Shown: positions 8,791 to 17,988, counted from the first letter of the stretch. The stretch: DNA of 38,073 nt from Candidatus Ornithospirochaeta stercorigallinarum (GCA_018711525.1 DVIF01000023.1:1-38073), one strand, 5' to 3'. The notes: generated by a model from the sequence alone, not told the origin. Translations and numbers: made by a program.

Positions 8791-8825
8791 AGAAACCCAC
8801 CTTTTAAGTAAATAGTAAATACAAA

Positions 8826-8853
8826 AAAATACAAAAACCATAAAAGAATTCAA
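8826..8853 (-). promoter_or_regulatory. Candidate promoter of the efflux operon
   Basis: On the minus strand TTGAAT (8853-8848) and TATTTT (8831-8826) are 16 bases apart, giving a leader of about 30 bases with a Shine-Dalgarno site. The whole 8791-8972 gap is very AT-rich, so other boxes are possible. It includes a partial palindrome near 8846-8859. Confidence 0.35.
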
Positions 8854-8972
8854 AATTCATAAAAAAAACTAAAACACATATACAAAATTAGACAATTTAT
8901 TCATTTTTGTTTATTTATCTGTTTTAGACTAGCTTCGCTGACAGTTTTTTTGCTATGCAACATTCCTTTTAA

Positions 8973-9000
8973 TTGACACTTACATGTAAAACTGTAAAAA
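8973..9000 (+). promoter_or_regulatory. Promoter of aldehyde dehydrogenase gene, leaderless geometry
   Basis: A consensus TTGACA (8973-8978) is followed after 16 bases by TAAAAA (8995-9000). The ATG is only 7 bases further and no Shine-Dalgarno is present, so transcription should begin at or next to the A of the start codon. Confidence 0.65.
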
Positions 9001-9007
9001 TAAAACC

Positions 9008-10378
9008 ATGAGCTCTATAGCAGAAGTATACGAAAAGCAGAGGAATTTCTTTTACAGTGGGAAAAGCAAGGATATTGCATTCAGGAAAGAGAATCTGAAG
9101 AAATTCAGAAGCGCAATAATACGTTATGAATCGAAGATGAAGGATGCACTGCGACTTGATCTGGGCAAAAGCCCGACGGAAAGCTATGAGACGGAAATCG
9201 GCATAGTGCTTTCCGAGTTGAATTATACCCTCAGGCATTTTGAGAAATGGGCAAAGAAGAAGAGGGTCCACACTCCTCTTCTCCACTTTCCTTCGAAATC
9301 ATATATAATAACGGAACCGCTCGGGAACAGCCTGATCATGAGTCCCTGGAACTATCCGGTACAGCTTACGCTGGTCCCCCTGATCGGAGCCATAAGCTCA
9401 GGATGCACAGCAGTCGTCAAGCCTTCAAGATACAGCGGAGAGACATCACTGGTGCTGAAAGAGATGATAGATGAGATCTTCGATGAGGAGTACATCGCCC
9501 TCTTCCTTGGAGGACGTGATGTCAACACCGAACTGCTTTCCTACAAATGGGATTACATATTCTTCACGGGTAGCGTAAACGTAGGACGCATTGTTGCAGA
9601 AAAGGCGGCAAAGGACCTGACAAAGACGACACTTGAGCTGGGAGGGAAGAGCCCTGTCATCATCGATGAGAGTGCCGACCTCAAGAGGACAACTACAAGA
9701 CTGGCATTTGCTAAATTCATAAATGCAGGGCAGACATGCGTAGCCCCCGATTACTTCTTCGTACATAAGACGAAGAGCAAGGAGTTCCTCTCTTTAATGG
9801 TAAAGGCGATTGAAAAGGCCTATGGGGTCGACCAGATAGGAAACGATGAATTCGGGAAGATCATAAACCATCATCATTATCAAAGGCTCTGCTCCCTCAT
9901 AGAAGGTTCTCCTGTATATTATGGTGCCATGAAGGATGAGCAGAGAAACAAGATCTCGGCAACTATACTTTTCCCTGTGAAGGAAGACGAGCCTGTGATG
10001 CAGGAGGAGATCTTCGGACCGGTGATGGCTGTGATGGAATATGAGGATCTTGATGATGTTATTTCATTCATCCGCAACAGACCGCACCCTCTTGCTCTGT
10101 ACATTTTCAGCGAGAACAGGAAGAATATAGAGAGGATACACTCATCCCTGATTTTTGGAGGAGGATGTGTCAACGACGCCATAATGCACCTTGTCAGCCA
10201 CACTCTTCCTTTCGGAGGTGTCGGGGACTCAGGACTCGGCAGCTACCATGGAAAAAGGACGTTCATGGACTTCTCCCATGAGAAGGGGATACTGGACCAC
10301 GCCACATGGCTTGACATAACGCTCCGCTCCGCCCCGTTCGGCAGGAAGGAGAAGATCATAAAGACAATGCTTCACTAA
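9008..10378 (+). CDS. NAD(P)-dependent aldehyde dehydrogenase (ALDH3-like)
   Basis: Oxidises aldehydes to carboxylic acids with NAD(P)+. The 456-residue length and the motifs fit the shorter class 3/fatty-aldehyde-dehydrogenase branch. Visible marks are PWNYPVQLTLVPLIGAI (substrate and cofactor region), the nucleotide-binding stretch FFTGSVNVGRIVAEKAAKD, ELGGKSP with the general base Glu210, and AGQTCVAPDY with the catalytic Cys244. EEIFGPVMAVMEY and PFGGVGDSGLG follow near the C-terminus. It is the first gene of a likely unit with the exported protein (10393) and the CLC transporter (11310). It has a strong promoter but no leader. The true substrate is unknown. Confidence 0.92.
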   Translation: MSSIAEVYEKQRNFFYSGKSKDIAFRKENLKKFRSAIIRYESKMKDALRLDLGKSPTESYETEIGIVLSELNYTLRHFEKWAKKKRVHTPLLHFPSKSYIITEPLGNSLIMSPWNYPVQLTLVPLIGAISSGCTAVVKPSRYSGETSLVLKEMIDEIFDEEYIALFLGGRDVNTELLSYKWDYIFFTGSVNVGRIVAEKAAKDLTKTTLELGGKSPVIIDESADLKRTTTRLAFAKFINAGQTCVAPDYFFVHKTKSKEFLSLMVKAIEKAYGVDQIGNDEFGKIINHHHYQRLCSLIEGSPVYYGAMKDEQRNKISATILFPVKEDEPVMQEEIFGPVMAVMEYEDLDDVISFIRNRPHPLALYIFSENRKNIERIHSSLIFGGGCVNDAIMHLVSHTLPFGGVGDSGLGSYHGKRTFMDFSHEKGILDHATWLDITLRSAPFGRKEKIIKTMLH

Positions 10379-10392
10379 GGAGGAACAAGTAT

Positions 10393-11292
10393 ATGAAAAA
10401 ACTGCTTGCGCTCATTTCAGCCGCCCTTATTGCATCCACCCTCTCCGCTGCATTCAATCCTGAATACAGCGACTACCTCTTCTACACGCTTGAGGATTTC
10501 GATGCGGATGAGGAGTATCTTACAGCTGCAGAGGAAAGTGCCGCAACCGATGAGGAAAAAAGTGCCATCCTGTGGAGGCTGAGCCGCAACAGCCTCAGTC
10601 AGGGAGACCTGCTCGATGAGGATGATAAGGACGGAAGGTTTGCAATGTATGAGGAGTCTCAGGCATATGCCGAGGAGTCGATTTCACTCATGCCCAATGC
10701 AGATGCCTATCATTGGCTTAGCTCGGCAATCGGACGCTGGGGACAGACGAAAGGTGTGCTGGAATCTCTTTCCAGAGCAGGAGAGATGAGGGACTACGAG
10801 CTCAAGGCGATAGATGAGTACGGCTATGACCATACCGACGCCTGGTATGTCCTCGGCATCCTTTACAACCAGCTTCCGGGATGGCCCATCAGCTTTGGAA
10901 ACAAGAACTATGCAATAAGCTATATGAGAAGAAGCCTTGAGACGCAGATTGCGGGAAGAGGTCTTTTCCTTACACTCTACCAGGAGCTCTCGAACCAGCT
11001 CTATGACAGGAACTGGGATGCAAAGAAGAGAACGAGTGAAATCAACAAGATGCAGAAGGATTACGAGAAAAACGACGTCCTTTCCGAAAAGATGAAATAT
11101 TATGAAGGTGCAGAAGGCGCTTCAAAAGTTCCTTTCTACTCCACTGTCGCACTCTCCCAGATGTCCGACAGGCAGGAGGCGGCGATGCTTCTGATGTATG
11201 CCGATGCCGTCTTCAAGACAAAGGCGGACCCGCTTCCTTCCGAGGTGGCAAAGCACAGCGAGATCCTTGCACGTCTTGAAGAGATAACATAA
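10393..11292 (+). CDS. Exported TPR-like helical repeat protein
   Basis: A signal peptide (MKKLLALISAALIASTLSAA) ends near residue 20. The mature part is alpha-helical with TPR-like spacing. Examples are SAILWRLSRNSLSQGD, YEESQAYAEESISLMPNADAYHWLSSAIGRWG and TDAWYVLGILYNQLPG, resembling the TPR families seen in regulator-of-microtubule-dynamics-like bacterial proteins. A good AGGAGG Shine-Dalgarno precedes the ATG, and the gene begins 14 bases after the aldehyde dehydrogenase stop, so it is co-transcribed. Probably a periplasmic scaffold or interaction protein; no enzyme motif is seen. Confidence 0.7.
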   Translation: MKKLLALISAALIASTLSAAFNPEYSDYLFYTLEDFDADEEYLTAAEESAATDEEKSAILWRLSRNSLSQGDLLDEDDKDGRFAMYEESQAYAEESISLMPNADAYHWLSSAIGRWGQTKGVLESLSRAGEMRDYELKAIDEYGYDHTDAWYVLGILYNQLPGWPISFGNKNYAISYMRRSLETQIAGRGLFLTLYQELSNQLYDRNWDAKKRTSEINKMQKDYEKNDVLSEKMKYYEGAEGASKVPFYSTVALSQMSDRQEAAMLLMYADAVFKTKADPLPSEVAKHSEILARLEEIT

Positions 11293-11309
11293 TCTTATAC
11301 CGAGCAGAG

Positions 11310-12533
11310 ATGGAGACACATTTAAAGAACGCTTTGAGAGGGGTCCTGACAGGACTTCTCTCCGCCCCATTCATAACGCTTTTCTCAAATCTTGTAACCT
11401 GGGCGAACGGTTTCAACTCGGAGCACAGGTACCTTATCCTTTTACTGCCTGTAGGCTCATTGATAATCATTCTGACATACCATCTTCTAGGCTATCAGAG
11501 CAAGAAGATCACCAGTATGGCGATAAACCAGATACACTATGCAGAGGATGGGAACACATCGATGAAAGGTGAAGGCAGAATAAGCGTGAAGATGGCCGCT
11601 ACGAGTTTCTTCAACTCCGTCCTCTCTCACTTTCTTGGAGCCTCCGTCGGAAAGGAGGGCGTCGGAGTACAGATCGGTTTTTCCGCAGCATCATTTTTAG
11701 ACCGTGCAGAGGAACGTTTGTTAGGCTCCAGCAGGAGGGACTATTATCTGATGGGAGGAGCTGCATCGGCATTCTCCGCTCTTTTCGGAGCACCAGTTGC
11801 AGGAACGCTCTTCGGTCTTCATATCGCATCACCCCGTCTTGCACGCTTTGATGCACTGCTGCCTGCAGCATGCGCATCATTCTCTTCGTACTTCTTTTCC
11901 CAGCTGATAGGAATCCATGTGCTTTACACCCCCGGGATAAAACCTCTCGACCTGACAGTAGAAAATGCTTTAATCGTGCTGCTTTTCGCTGTGATAATAG
12001 GAATAGTCTGCTCTTTAAGCTGCAAGGCACTGGAATTCTTCAAGGAAAAACTGAACGACATCTATCCGGGGAACGAGGTCATCAAAGCTGTGATCCCGGC
12101 ATTCATCCTCACACTCTTTTCCGTACTCATATATCTAAGCAAAGGACATTTCCTTTACAACGGACTTTCGATAGACCTTATCAGCTACTCGATGTTCAGA
12201 GCTGCAGGTTTTGAGGATTTCCTTATAAAGCTCGTCATGGTGCTTCTTTCCCTCGCAGCAGGATTCCAGGGCGGAGAGGTCGTACCCCTTCTTGTCCTTG
12301 GAGCTACGTTCACATCCTCCCTTGCCTCAGTGCTCAATCTCGACACGGCGGCATTCTCAATCCTTGGTGCAATCGGCTTCCTTGCCGCAGGAACTAAACT
12401 TCCACTCGTGACTTTCGCCCTCGGTCTTGAGCTCTTCGGCTATTCAGAGCCATCGCTTCTCTTTCTCATGACATCTGTCGCTCTTATCTCATCAGGAAAG
12501 ACTGGAATTTATTCCCACCAGAGGATTTACTGA
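11310..12533 (+). CDS. CLC family anion channel/antiporter, possibly fluoride type
   Basis: Polytopic CLC protein of 407 residues. GASVGKEGVGVQIG carries the gating glutamate motif (G-x-E-G). AGFQGGEVVPLLVLGA corresponds to the second conserved CLC loop (GFxGGxxxP), and GAIGFLAAGTKLPL follows. The chloride-type GSGIP selectivity motif in the first half is missing; the equivalent stretch is INQIHYAEDG. This, with the short length, resembles the CLC-F branch (fluoride/proton antiporters), but I cannot confirm it by alignment. Only 17 bases separate it from the preceding gene, so no fluoride riboswitch could fit directly upstream. It is likely co-transcribed with the two genes before it. Confidence 0.82.
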   Translation: METHLKNALRGVLTGLLSAPFITLFSNLVTWANGFNSEHRYLILLLPVGSLIIILTYHLLGYQSKKITSMAINQIHYAEDGNTSMKGEGRISVKMAATSFFNSVLSHFLGASVGKEGVGVQIGFSAASFLDRAEERLLGSSRRDYYLMGGAASAFSALFGAPVAGTLFGLHIASPRLARFDALLPAACASFSSYFFSQLIGIHVLYTPGIKPLDLTVENALIVLLFAVIIGIVCSLSCKALEFFKEKLNDIYPGNEVIKAVIPAFILTLFSVLIYLSKGHFLYNGLSIDLISYSMFRAAGFEDFLIKLVMVLLSLAAGFQGGEVVPLLVLGATFTSSLASVLNLDTAAFSILGAIGFLAAGTKLPLVTFALGLELFGYSEPSLLFLMTSVALISSGKTGIYSHQRIY

Positions 12534-12584
12534 CATCCAAAAACGCCATTCAAAGTTCTCTTTCATCCAATTTTATAATTCAAA

Positions 12585-12613
12585 TTTACAAGATTCCCAT
12601 ATTCTGGTAATAT
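12585..12613 (+). promoter_or_regulatory. Promoter of EF-G gene, leaderless geometry
   Basis: TTTACA (12585-12590) lies 17 bases from TAATAT (12608-12613), which also has the TGn of an extended -10 (12605-12607). The ATG at 12621 is 7 bases downstream and there is no Shine-Dalgarno, so the EF-G message should be leaderless. Confidence 0.7.
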
Positions 12614-12620
12614 AAGCCGC

Positions 12621-14648
12621 ATGGAAGAGAGCAGAATCCGCAACATCGGTATTATGGCTCATATCGATGCTGGCAAGACAACTACTACTGAAAGAATACT
12701 GTTTTACACAGGTGAGAACCACAGGATTGGCGAAGTCGACAACGGCGAAGCCACCATGGACTGGATGCAGCAGGAGCAGGACAGGGGTATAACCATCACC
12801 AGTGCTGCCACAACATGCTATTGGAAGGACCATCAGATAAACATCATAGACACTCCGGGCCATGTCGATTTCACAGCCGAAGTAGAACGCTCTCTGAGAG
12901 TCCTTGACGGGGCGGTTGCAGTCTTCTGCGCTGTAGGAGGGGTCGAACCACAGAGCGAGACGGTATGGAGGCAGGCAGATACATACAAGGTCCCTCGTCT
13001 TGCATTCATAAACAAGATGGACAGGCTTGGTGCTGATTTCTTCGCTGTACTTGATGACATGAGGAAGAAACTTGGGGCCAACCCTATTCCACTTTTCATA
13101 CCGATTGGAAGCGAAAACTCATTCTCTGCAATCATAGACCTTATAAAGATGAAGAGGATCACTTTCAGCGAGGAGGATCAGGGTTCTACGATGATTGAAT
13201 CCGAGATTCTTCCTGAAGAGATGGCACTCGCTGAAGAGTGGAGAGAGAAGCTGATCGACAGCGTCTCCTCCTTCTCCGATGAGATAACGGAGCTCTATTT
13301 CGAAGGTGAGCCGATTCCAGAGGATCTGATCTACTCTACCTTGAGAACGGCGACACTGGAGAGGAAGGCCATCCCGACTTTCGTCGGCTCTTCACTTAAG
13401 AACATCGGAGTACAGACACTGCTGGATGGAATAGTAAGACTGCTGCCCTCCCCTGTGGATGCCCCTGAGATCGAGGCCCATGATGCAAGAAACGGAAAGA
13501 GCGTGATGATCCATCACAGCACAAGCGGAAATCTCGAAGCCCTCATATTCAAGATCCAGGTCGACCCGCAGGCGGGGCCGATGTGCTTTGTGCGCGTCTA
13601 TTCCGGAGTGCTTAAGAAAGGCATCTCCATATACAATGCGACGAAAGGCAAGAAGGAAAGGGTCAACAGGCTTCTCAGGATGCATGCAGACAGAAGCGAA
13701 GAACTCAGTGAGATAAAAGCAGGGGACATCGGAGTCATAATCGGCTTTAAAAATGCACAGACCGGAGATACACTTGCCGTAGAATCCTCACCATATCTTC
13801 TCGAGAACATGGTGTTCCCGAAACCTGTCATTTCGATTGCAATCGAACCGAAGACCACTGATGCCCAGGAGAAGCTGAAAAAGGCCCTCGAGGTCTTCGC
13901 CATGGAAGATCCTACCTTCACATACAAGGATGACAGTGAGACAGGACAGCTCGTCATCTCAGGAATGGGAGAGCTCCATCTCGATGTTCTTGTTACAAGG
14001 ATAACAAAAGAGATGAAGATCGATGCCAGGGTCGGAAATCCGCAGGTAAGCTACAGGGAATCGATAAAAGGAGAAAAGACATTAAGCGAGGAGTTCTCAA
14101 AGCAGATTGCAGGAAAGGAGAACTATGCGGGGCTTACCATCTCTGTTAAACCTAATGAGAGGGGCAAGGGTAATGAATACCTCGTCTCTGCGAAGACAAG
14201 GGATATTCCGCAAGAGATTCTCGAAGCCGTCAGGATGGGAATCGAAGGTTCTTTCTCCAGCGGAATAAAATTCGGCTATGAGACAACAGATATCATAGCG
14301 GATGTAAAAGAGATAAAGTATGATGAGCTCACATCCACGCCGTTTGCATTCACAAGCTGTGCGGCCATGGCCTTCGACAAGGCATGCCAGGAGGCGGGTG
14401 CGATACTCATGGAGCCTATAATGAAGGTCCAGGTCGTAAGCCCGAGCGAGTATATAGGAGATGTGATAAGCTCCATCACGCAGAGGAACGGCATAGTGGA
14501 GAGCATGGAGAGCAAGACTGGTGGAGATGTCGTCACAGCCCAGGTTCCGCTTGAGAAGATGTTCGGATACTCGACCATCCTACGCTCATCCACGCAGGGA
14601 AGAGGCAGCTTCTCGATGGAGTTCAGCCACTACCAAGAAAAATTATGA
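12621..14648 (+). CDS. fusA: Elongation factor G (spirochaete type)
   Basis: Ribosomal translocation GTPase, or its ribosome-recycling paralogue. 675 residues with the full EF-G plan. G1 is AHIDAGKT (residues 13-20). G3 is DTPGH with the catalytic His81. G4 is NKMD from residue 131. Domain II, domain III with MGELHLDVL, domain IV and domain V follow. EF-G domain II/IV motifs and the tail MEFSHYQ are intact. Spirochaetes are known to carry two divided-function factors (spdEFG1 for translocation, spdEFG2 for recycling). From sequence alone I cannot say which this is, and a main fusA could exist elsewhere. Its stop codon lies within a perfect inverted repeat (14640-14660) in front of the XRE regulator gene. 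Confidence 0.9.
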   Translation: MEESRIRNIGIMAHIDAGKTTTTERILFYTGENHRIGEVDNGEATMDWMQQEQDRGITITSAATTCYWKDHQINIIDTPGHVDFTAEVERSLRVLDGAVAVFCAVGGVEPQSETVWRQADTYKVPRLAFINKMDRLGADFFAVLDDMRKKLGANPIPLFIPIGSENSFSAIIDLIKMKRITFSEEDQGSTMIESEILPEEMALAEEWREKLIDSVSSFSDEITELYFEGEPIPEDLIYSTLRTATLERKAIPTFVGSSLKNIGVQTLLDGIVRLLPSPVDAPEIEAHDARNGKSVMIHHSTSGNLEALIFKIQVDPQAGPMCFVRVYSGVLKKGISIYNATKGKKERVNRLLRMHADRSEELSEIKAGDIGVIIGFKNAQTGDTLAVESSPYLLENMVFPKPVISIAIEPKTTDAQEKLKKALEVFAMEDPTFTYKDDSETGQLVISGMGELHLDVLVTRITKEMKIDARVGNPQVSYRESIKGEKTLSEEFSKQIAGKENYAGLTISVKPNERGKGNEYLVSAKTRDIPQEILEAVRMGIEGSFSSGIKFGYETTDIIADVKEIKYDELTSTPFAFTSCAAMAFDKACQEAGAILMEPIMKVQVVSPSEYIGDVISSITQRNGIVESMESKTGGDVVTAQVPLEKMFGYSTILRSSTQGRGSFSMEFSHYQEKL

Positions 14649-14660
14649 TTTTCATAATTT
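14640..14660. repeat. Perfect 9-bp inverted repeat, possible operator
   Basis: Arms AAATTATGA (14640-14648) and TCATAATTT (14652-14660) are perfect around TTT. It covers the EF-G stop codon and stands 30 bases before the XRE regulator gene. It could be the regulator's own operator. As a terminator it would be weak, since it is AT-rich and lacks a T tract. Confidence 0.6.
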
Positions 14661-14689
14661 GATTGTTAACATACAACAGGAGATACAAC

Positions 14690-15004
14690 ATGAAAAAAGT
14701 TAGCAACCTACAGCAGATTTTTGCAAACAATGTCAAGGTAAGACGTAAGAAAAACGGGCTTACACAGGCGGAACTTGCGAAACAGATCGGAGTCTCGACA
14801 TCATTCATAACGGAGATCGAGACAGTCAGGAAGGCCCCATCCTTCTCCACGATTGAAAAGATTGCGGAAGTCCTGGGCACGCCGGCATGGACCCTCTTCA
14901 GCGAATACAGCGACAAGATCAGGGATGCACAGGAAGGAGATGAGCTTCTCAAGTTCCTTCTGAAGAACAAGATCAATGACGCGATAGAAGAAGTCTTGAA
15001 ATGA
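14690..15004 (+). CDS. Small XRE-family transcriptional regulator
   Basis: 104-residue DNA-binding protein. Residues about 10-65 form a lambda-repressor-type helix-turn-helix (NVKVRRKKNGLTQAELAKQI, then GVSTSFITEIETVRKAPSFSTIEKIAEVL). The remainder is a charged helical tail. ATG 14690 is chosen because AGGAGA lies six bases upstream; a TTG 27 bases earlier has no such site. The gene sits alone between the two EF-G-type genes and is closed by a terminator. An inverted repeat right upstream suggests autoregulation, which is inference. Confidence 0.85.
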   Translation: MKKVSNLQQIFANNVKVRRKKNGLTQAELAKQIGVSTSFITEIETVRKAPSFSTIEKIAEVLGTPAWTLFSEYSDKIRDAQEGDELLKFLLKNKINDAIEEVLK

Positions 15005-15010
15005 TACACT

Positions 15011-15034
15011 CAGCCCTCTTTGAGGGCTGTTTTA
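15011..15034 (+). terminator. Rho-independent terminator after the XRE gene
   Basis: CAGCCCTC (15011-15018) and GAGGGCTG (15022-15029) are perfect arms with a 3-base loop, followed by TTTTA. It separates the EF-G/XRE unit from the second EF-G-like gene. Confidence 0.9.
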
Positions 15035-15096
15035 GTAAAAAACACTCACGAAAGTTCATATTTCCCCTACTTTTTCCCCTCGAAGAACGAAAAAGT

Positions 15097-15125
15097 TTGA
15101 CTAATCAATACTGAGGTTTTAAGCT
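15097..15125 (+). promoter_or_regulatory. Promoter of the second EF-G-like gene with overlapping palindrome
   Basis: TTGACT (15097-15102) and TAAGCT (15120-15125) are 17 bases apart. The -10 box overlaps a perfect 8-bp inverted repeat (15121-15128/15131-15138, 2-base loop) that a repressor could use. The leader is about 30 bases and includes a strong AGGAGG, unlike the leaderless genes nearby. Confidence 0.55.
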
Positions 15126-15162
15126 TTTAGAAAAGCTTTAGATTTTCAAAAGGAGGAAATTA

Positions 15163-17247
15163 ATGAGCGTTGAAACCAAAAACATAAGGAACGTGGCACT
15201 CATCGGCCATAATGGAACGGGAAAGACGAACCTCATAGAGCAGATGCTGTTCTATGCCGGTGTTCTTTCCCGTGCTGAAACTGTAGAGAGCGGCAAGACC
15301 GTAAGCGACTACACGGATGAAGAAATCCAGAAGAAGATGTCAATCCATTCATCACTTGCCTCCATGACCTGGGACGATAAGGTCATAAACGTACTCGATA
15401 CCCCGGGTACCGGCGACTTCATAGGAGAGGCGATCTCCGCATTCAGAGCTACAGAAGCCGCATTGATGATGATTGACGGACGTGAAGGTGCTCAGATTGA
15501 GACGATCAAGCTCTGGAGAAGACTGGATGAGAGAAACAAGCCTAGAGCGGTTTTCATCAACAAGATGGATAAGGAAAGAGCCAGCTTCAGGCATACGATA
15601 GATTCACTAGTAGAGGAATTCGGAGCCCACTTCGTACCAGTTGTCATCGCACTGGGAGAAGCAGAGGAATTCCATGGAGTAATCAACCTTATTGAGAACC
15701 AGGCATACGAATGCCATGAAGGTGGAAAGGAGACACCGATTCCTATTCCGGAAAAATATGCCGCAGTGGTTGAAGACTTCAGAAACAGGCTCATAGAGAA
15801 TGCTGCAGAAGGAACGGATGAACTGATTGAGAAGTACTTCGAGGAAGGTACTCTTGAAGCGGACGACATCCGTCACGGCCTTGCAGTAGGAATGAGAGAA
15901 AACAGGGTCGTACCTGTATTCTGTGGTGCGACGGACAAGGGCGCGGGAATCACATCACTGCTCAACTTCATCAAGAACAACTTCCCATGGCCGCTTGGAA
16001 TCGAGGAATACATCATCGGACACGAAGGGGAAGAGACCACAATTGCGATCGACCCGGAAAAGCCTTTCTCGGCATACTGTTTCAAGACGACCATCGACCA
16101 GTTCTCTGGAAAGATGAGTTTCATCAAGGTCGTTACAGGAGTGCTTACACCTGAGACCGACATGTTCAACAATGAAATCGGAAAGAAGGCTAAGCCAGGT
16201 AAGCTCTACAGGGCTGTAGGAAAGAAACTCATAGAGACCGATTCTCTCTCAGCTGGAGATATCGGAATAATCACAAAGTGCGATATCATAAGCACGAATT
16301 CAACCCTCGTTGCAGGACCGGAGTACAAGAGAAGGTTCCGCCCTCTGCGCCTGCCCCAGCCTATCTATCAGCTTGCAATAAGCGCAGATGACAAGAAGAG
16401 CGAGGACAAGATGAATGATGCACTGCACAGGGTGCAGGAAGAGGATCTCACATTCCAGATGTCATACAACGAGGAGACAAGGGAATCCATCATCGGAGGC
16501 ATGGGAGAGCTTCATATCAACATGATCCTCGACAAGATCCGTGACAAGCAGAAGATCCAGATCCATACGAAGACGCCGAAGATCGCATATCGTGAGACGA
16601 TCACGAAAAAGAGCGGCCTTGCAGAGTACTCACATAAGAAGCAGAGCGGCGGCCATGGACAGTTCGGAAGAGTCGTGCTTGAGATTGAACCTCTTGAGAG
16701 AGGAAAGTACTACGAATTCGAGAATGTCATCAAAGGTGGTGCTATTTCCAAGGGATATGTACCGGGAATCGAAAAAGGTCTTCATGAGAAGATGGAAGAG
16801 GGGTATCTCGCAGGCTATCCACTTGTGGATATAAAGATTACCCTTGTCGATGGAAAGGAGCACCCTGTCGACTCATCTGAAATGGCATTCAAGCTCGCAG
16901 CAAAAGGAGCTATGGAGATTGCGCTTTCCAAAGCAGGATGTGTTCTTCTTGAACCTTTCATGAAGCTTGAAGTATTTGTCGATGACGAATACCTGGGAGC
17001 AATCCTCTCTGACCTCTCAGGAAAGAGAGGAAGGGTCCTCGGACAGGAGGAGAAAGGCCATGTCGTCGCAGTCAAGGCTGAAGTCCCGATGGCAGAGCTC
17101 AGGAACTATGCAATAGAGCTTAAGAGCATGACCAGCGGAACAGGTTCCTTCGAACTTGAGTTCGACCACTATGAAATCCTGCAGGGAAAACTTGCAGAAG
17201 ATGTAATAGCGGAGGCCAAGAGGGAAAAGGAAGCTGCTAACAACTAG
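15163..17247 (+). CDS. EF-G-like translation GTPase (EF-G-2 type)
   Basis: 694 residues with the five-domain EF-G plan but with changed GTPase motifs. G1 is GHNGTGKT (residues 15-22) instead of the usual AHIDAGKT. G3 is DTPGTGDF (residues 79-86), so Thr83 stands where EF-G has its catalytic histidine. G4 NKMDKE is kept, and MGELHINMIL and HGQFGRVVLEIEP of domains III/IV are present. These are traits of the EF-G-2-like bacterial paralogue family, known from Thermus EF-G-2, whose role is not settled. The strong Shine-Dalgarno, leader and own promoter suggest high expression. It is a separate unit, ended by a hairpin at 17258. Confidence 0.9.
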   Translation: MSVETKNIRNVALIGHNGTGKTNLIEQMLFYAGVLSRAETVESGKTVSDYTDEEIQKKMSIHSSLASMTWDDKVINVLDTPGTGDFIGEAISAFRATEAALMMIDGREGAQIETIKLWRRLDERNKPRAVFINKMDKERASFRHTIDSLVEEFGAHFVPVVIALGEAEEFHGVINLIENQAYECHEGGKETPIPIPEKYAAVVEDFRNRLIENAAEGTDELIEKYFEEGTLEADDIRHGLAVGMRENRVVPVFCGATDKGAGITSLLNFIKNNFPWPLGIEEYIIGHEGEETTIAIDPEKPFSAYCFKTTIDQFSGKMSFIKVVTGVLTPETDMFNNEIGKKAKPGKLYRAVGKKLIETDSLSAGDIGIITKCDIISTNSTLVAGPEYKRRFRPLRLPQPIYQLAISADDKKSEDKMNDALHRVQEEDLTFQMSYNEETRESIIGGMGELHINMILDKIRDKQKIQIHTKTPKIAYRETITKKSGLAEYSHKKQSGGHGQFGRVVLEIEPLERGKYYEFENVIKGGAISKGYVPGIEKGLHEKMEEGYLAGYPLVDIKITLVDGKEHPVDSSEMAFKLAAKGAMEIALSKAGCVLLEPFMKLEVFVDDEYLGAILSDLSGKRGRVLGQEEKGHVVAVKAEVPMAELRNYAIELKSMTSGTGSFELEFDHYEILQGKLAEDVIAEAKREKEAANN

Positions 17248-17257
17248 GAAAGAAAGA

Positions 17258-17281
17258 GGGCGGGAGAGAAAATCCCGCCTT
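17258..17281. terminator. Bidirectional terminator hairpin between EF-G-like gene and trmB
   Basis: GGCGGGA (17259-17265) and TCCCGCC (17273-17279) form a GC-rich stem between convergent genes. The T tract is imperfect rightward (TTCATTTCTT) and better leftward (CTCTTTCTTT). Confidence 0.75.
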
Positions 17282-17988
17282 CATTTCTTCTCAACCCAGA
17301 GCTCCCTGACCTCATGCTCTTTTTCCTTTCCCTTCGCTTCGAACTTCGTCTCCGGACGCCACTGCATATGGGGAGCAAATCCATCATATGGATTTAAAAG
17401 CTTCTCGTTTCCATTGAACAGGGAAAGGACCTCGTCCGCATACTCGACCCAGTCGGTGACGAAATATATATATCCCCCCTTCCTTAGCTTTGAGACAAGC
17501 AGATCGATGAAAGCTGGATTCATCAGCCTTCTCTTATGATGCTTCTTCTTCATCCATGGATCGGGGAAGAAGATATGGAAGCCATCGACGCTATCATCAT
17601 CAATCAGGTGGGAAAGGACGTCGACGGCGTTGAATCTCATGACCTTGAGGTTCTTCACCCCCTCCTCCCTTATCCTCTTGAGAAGCTTGACGACACCGTC
17701 GAGATAGACCTCAAGTCCGAGGAAATTGCAATCACTTCTGCTCTTCGCTATCTCTATGGTCGCAGTCCCCATTCCAAATCCTATTTCAATGATGAATGGC
17801 TTCGACGAGCCGAACAGGGACTCTGAATTCAGCCTCGAGCCTTCCTCATAGAAGATGAGACTATCCTTGGAATCTTCTATGACACGCTCACCCTTATCAT
17901 CAAGGACATTGCTTCTGAGCACATAGCTTTTGATACTCCTCTCCTTCCCTTGCCTAAGTTCTATCTTGAATATCCTCTCATCTATCAT
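17281..17988 (-). CDS. trmB: tRNA (guanine-N7)-methyltransferase
   Basis: Methylates guanine-46 in the variable loop of tRNAs, using S-adenosylmethionine. The SAM-binding motif is IIEIGFGMGTATIEIA. The hallmark FPDPWMKKKHHKRRLMN loop of TrmB and the following YFVTDWVEYADEVLSLF are present. 235 residues is the normal size. The start ATG overlaps the mfd stop (ATGA), with AGGAG upstream inside mfd, so translation is coupled to mfd. Pairing of trmB with mfd looks like operon economy rather than shared function. Confidence 0.93.
   Translation of the reverse strand: MIDERIFKIELRQGKERSIKSYVLRSNVLDDKGERVIEDSKDSLIFYEEGSRLNSESLFGSSKPFIIEIGFGMGTATIEIAKSRSDCNFLGLEVYLDGVVKLLKRIREEGVKNLKVMRFNAVDVLSHLIDDDSVDGFHIFFPDPWMKKKHHKRRLMNPAFIDLLVSKLRKGGYIYFVTDWVEYADEVLSLFNGNEKLLNPYDGFAPHMQWRPETKFEAKGKEKEHEVRELWVEKK

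Noticed and set aside
11293-11309. Fluoride riboswitch before the CLC gene
   Set aside because: Only 17 bases are available between the genes, too short for the motif.
14663-14689. Upstream TTG start for the XRE regulator
   Set aside because: No ribosome site before it, whereas AGGAGA precedes ATG 14690, which also gives a typical XRE N-terminus.
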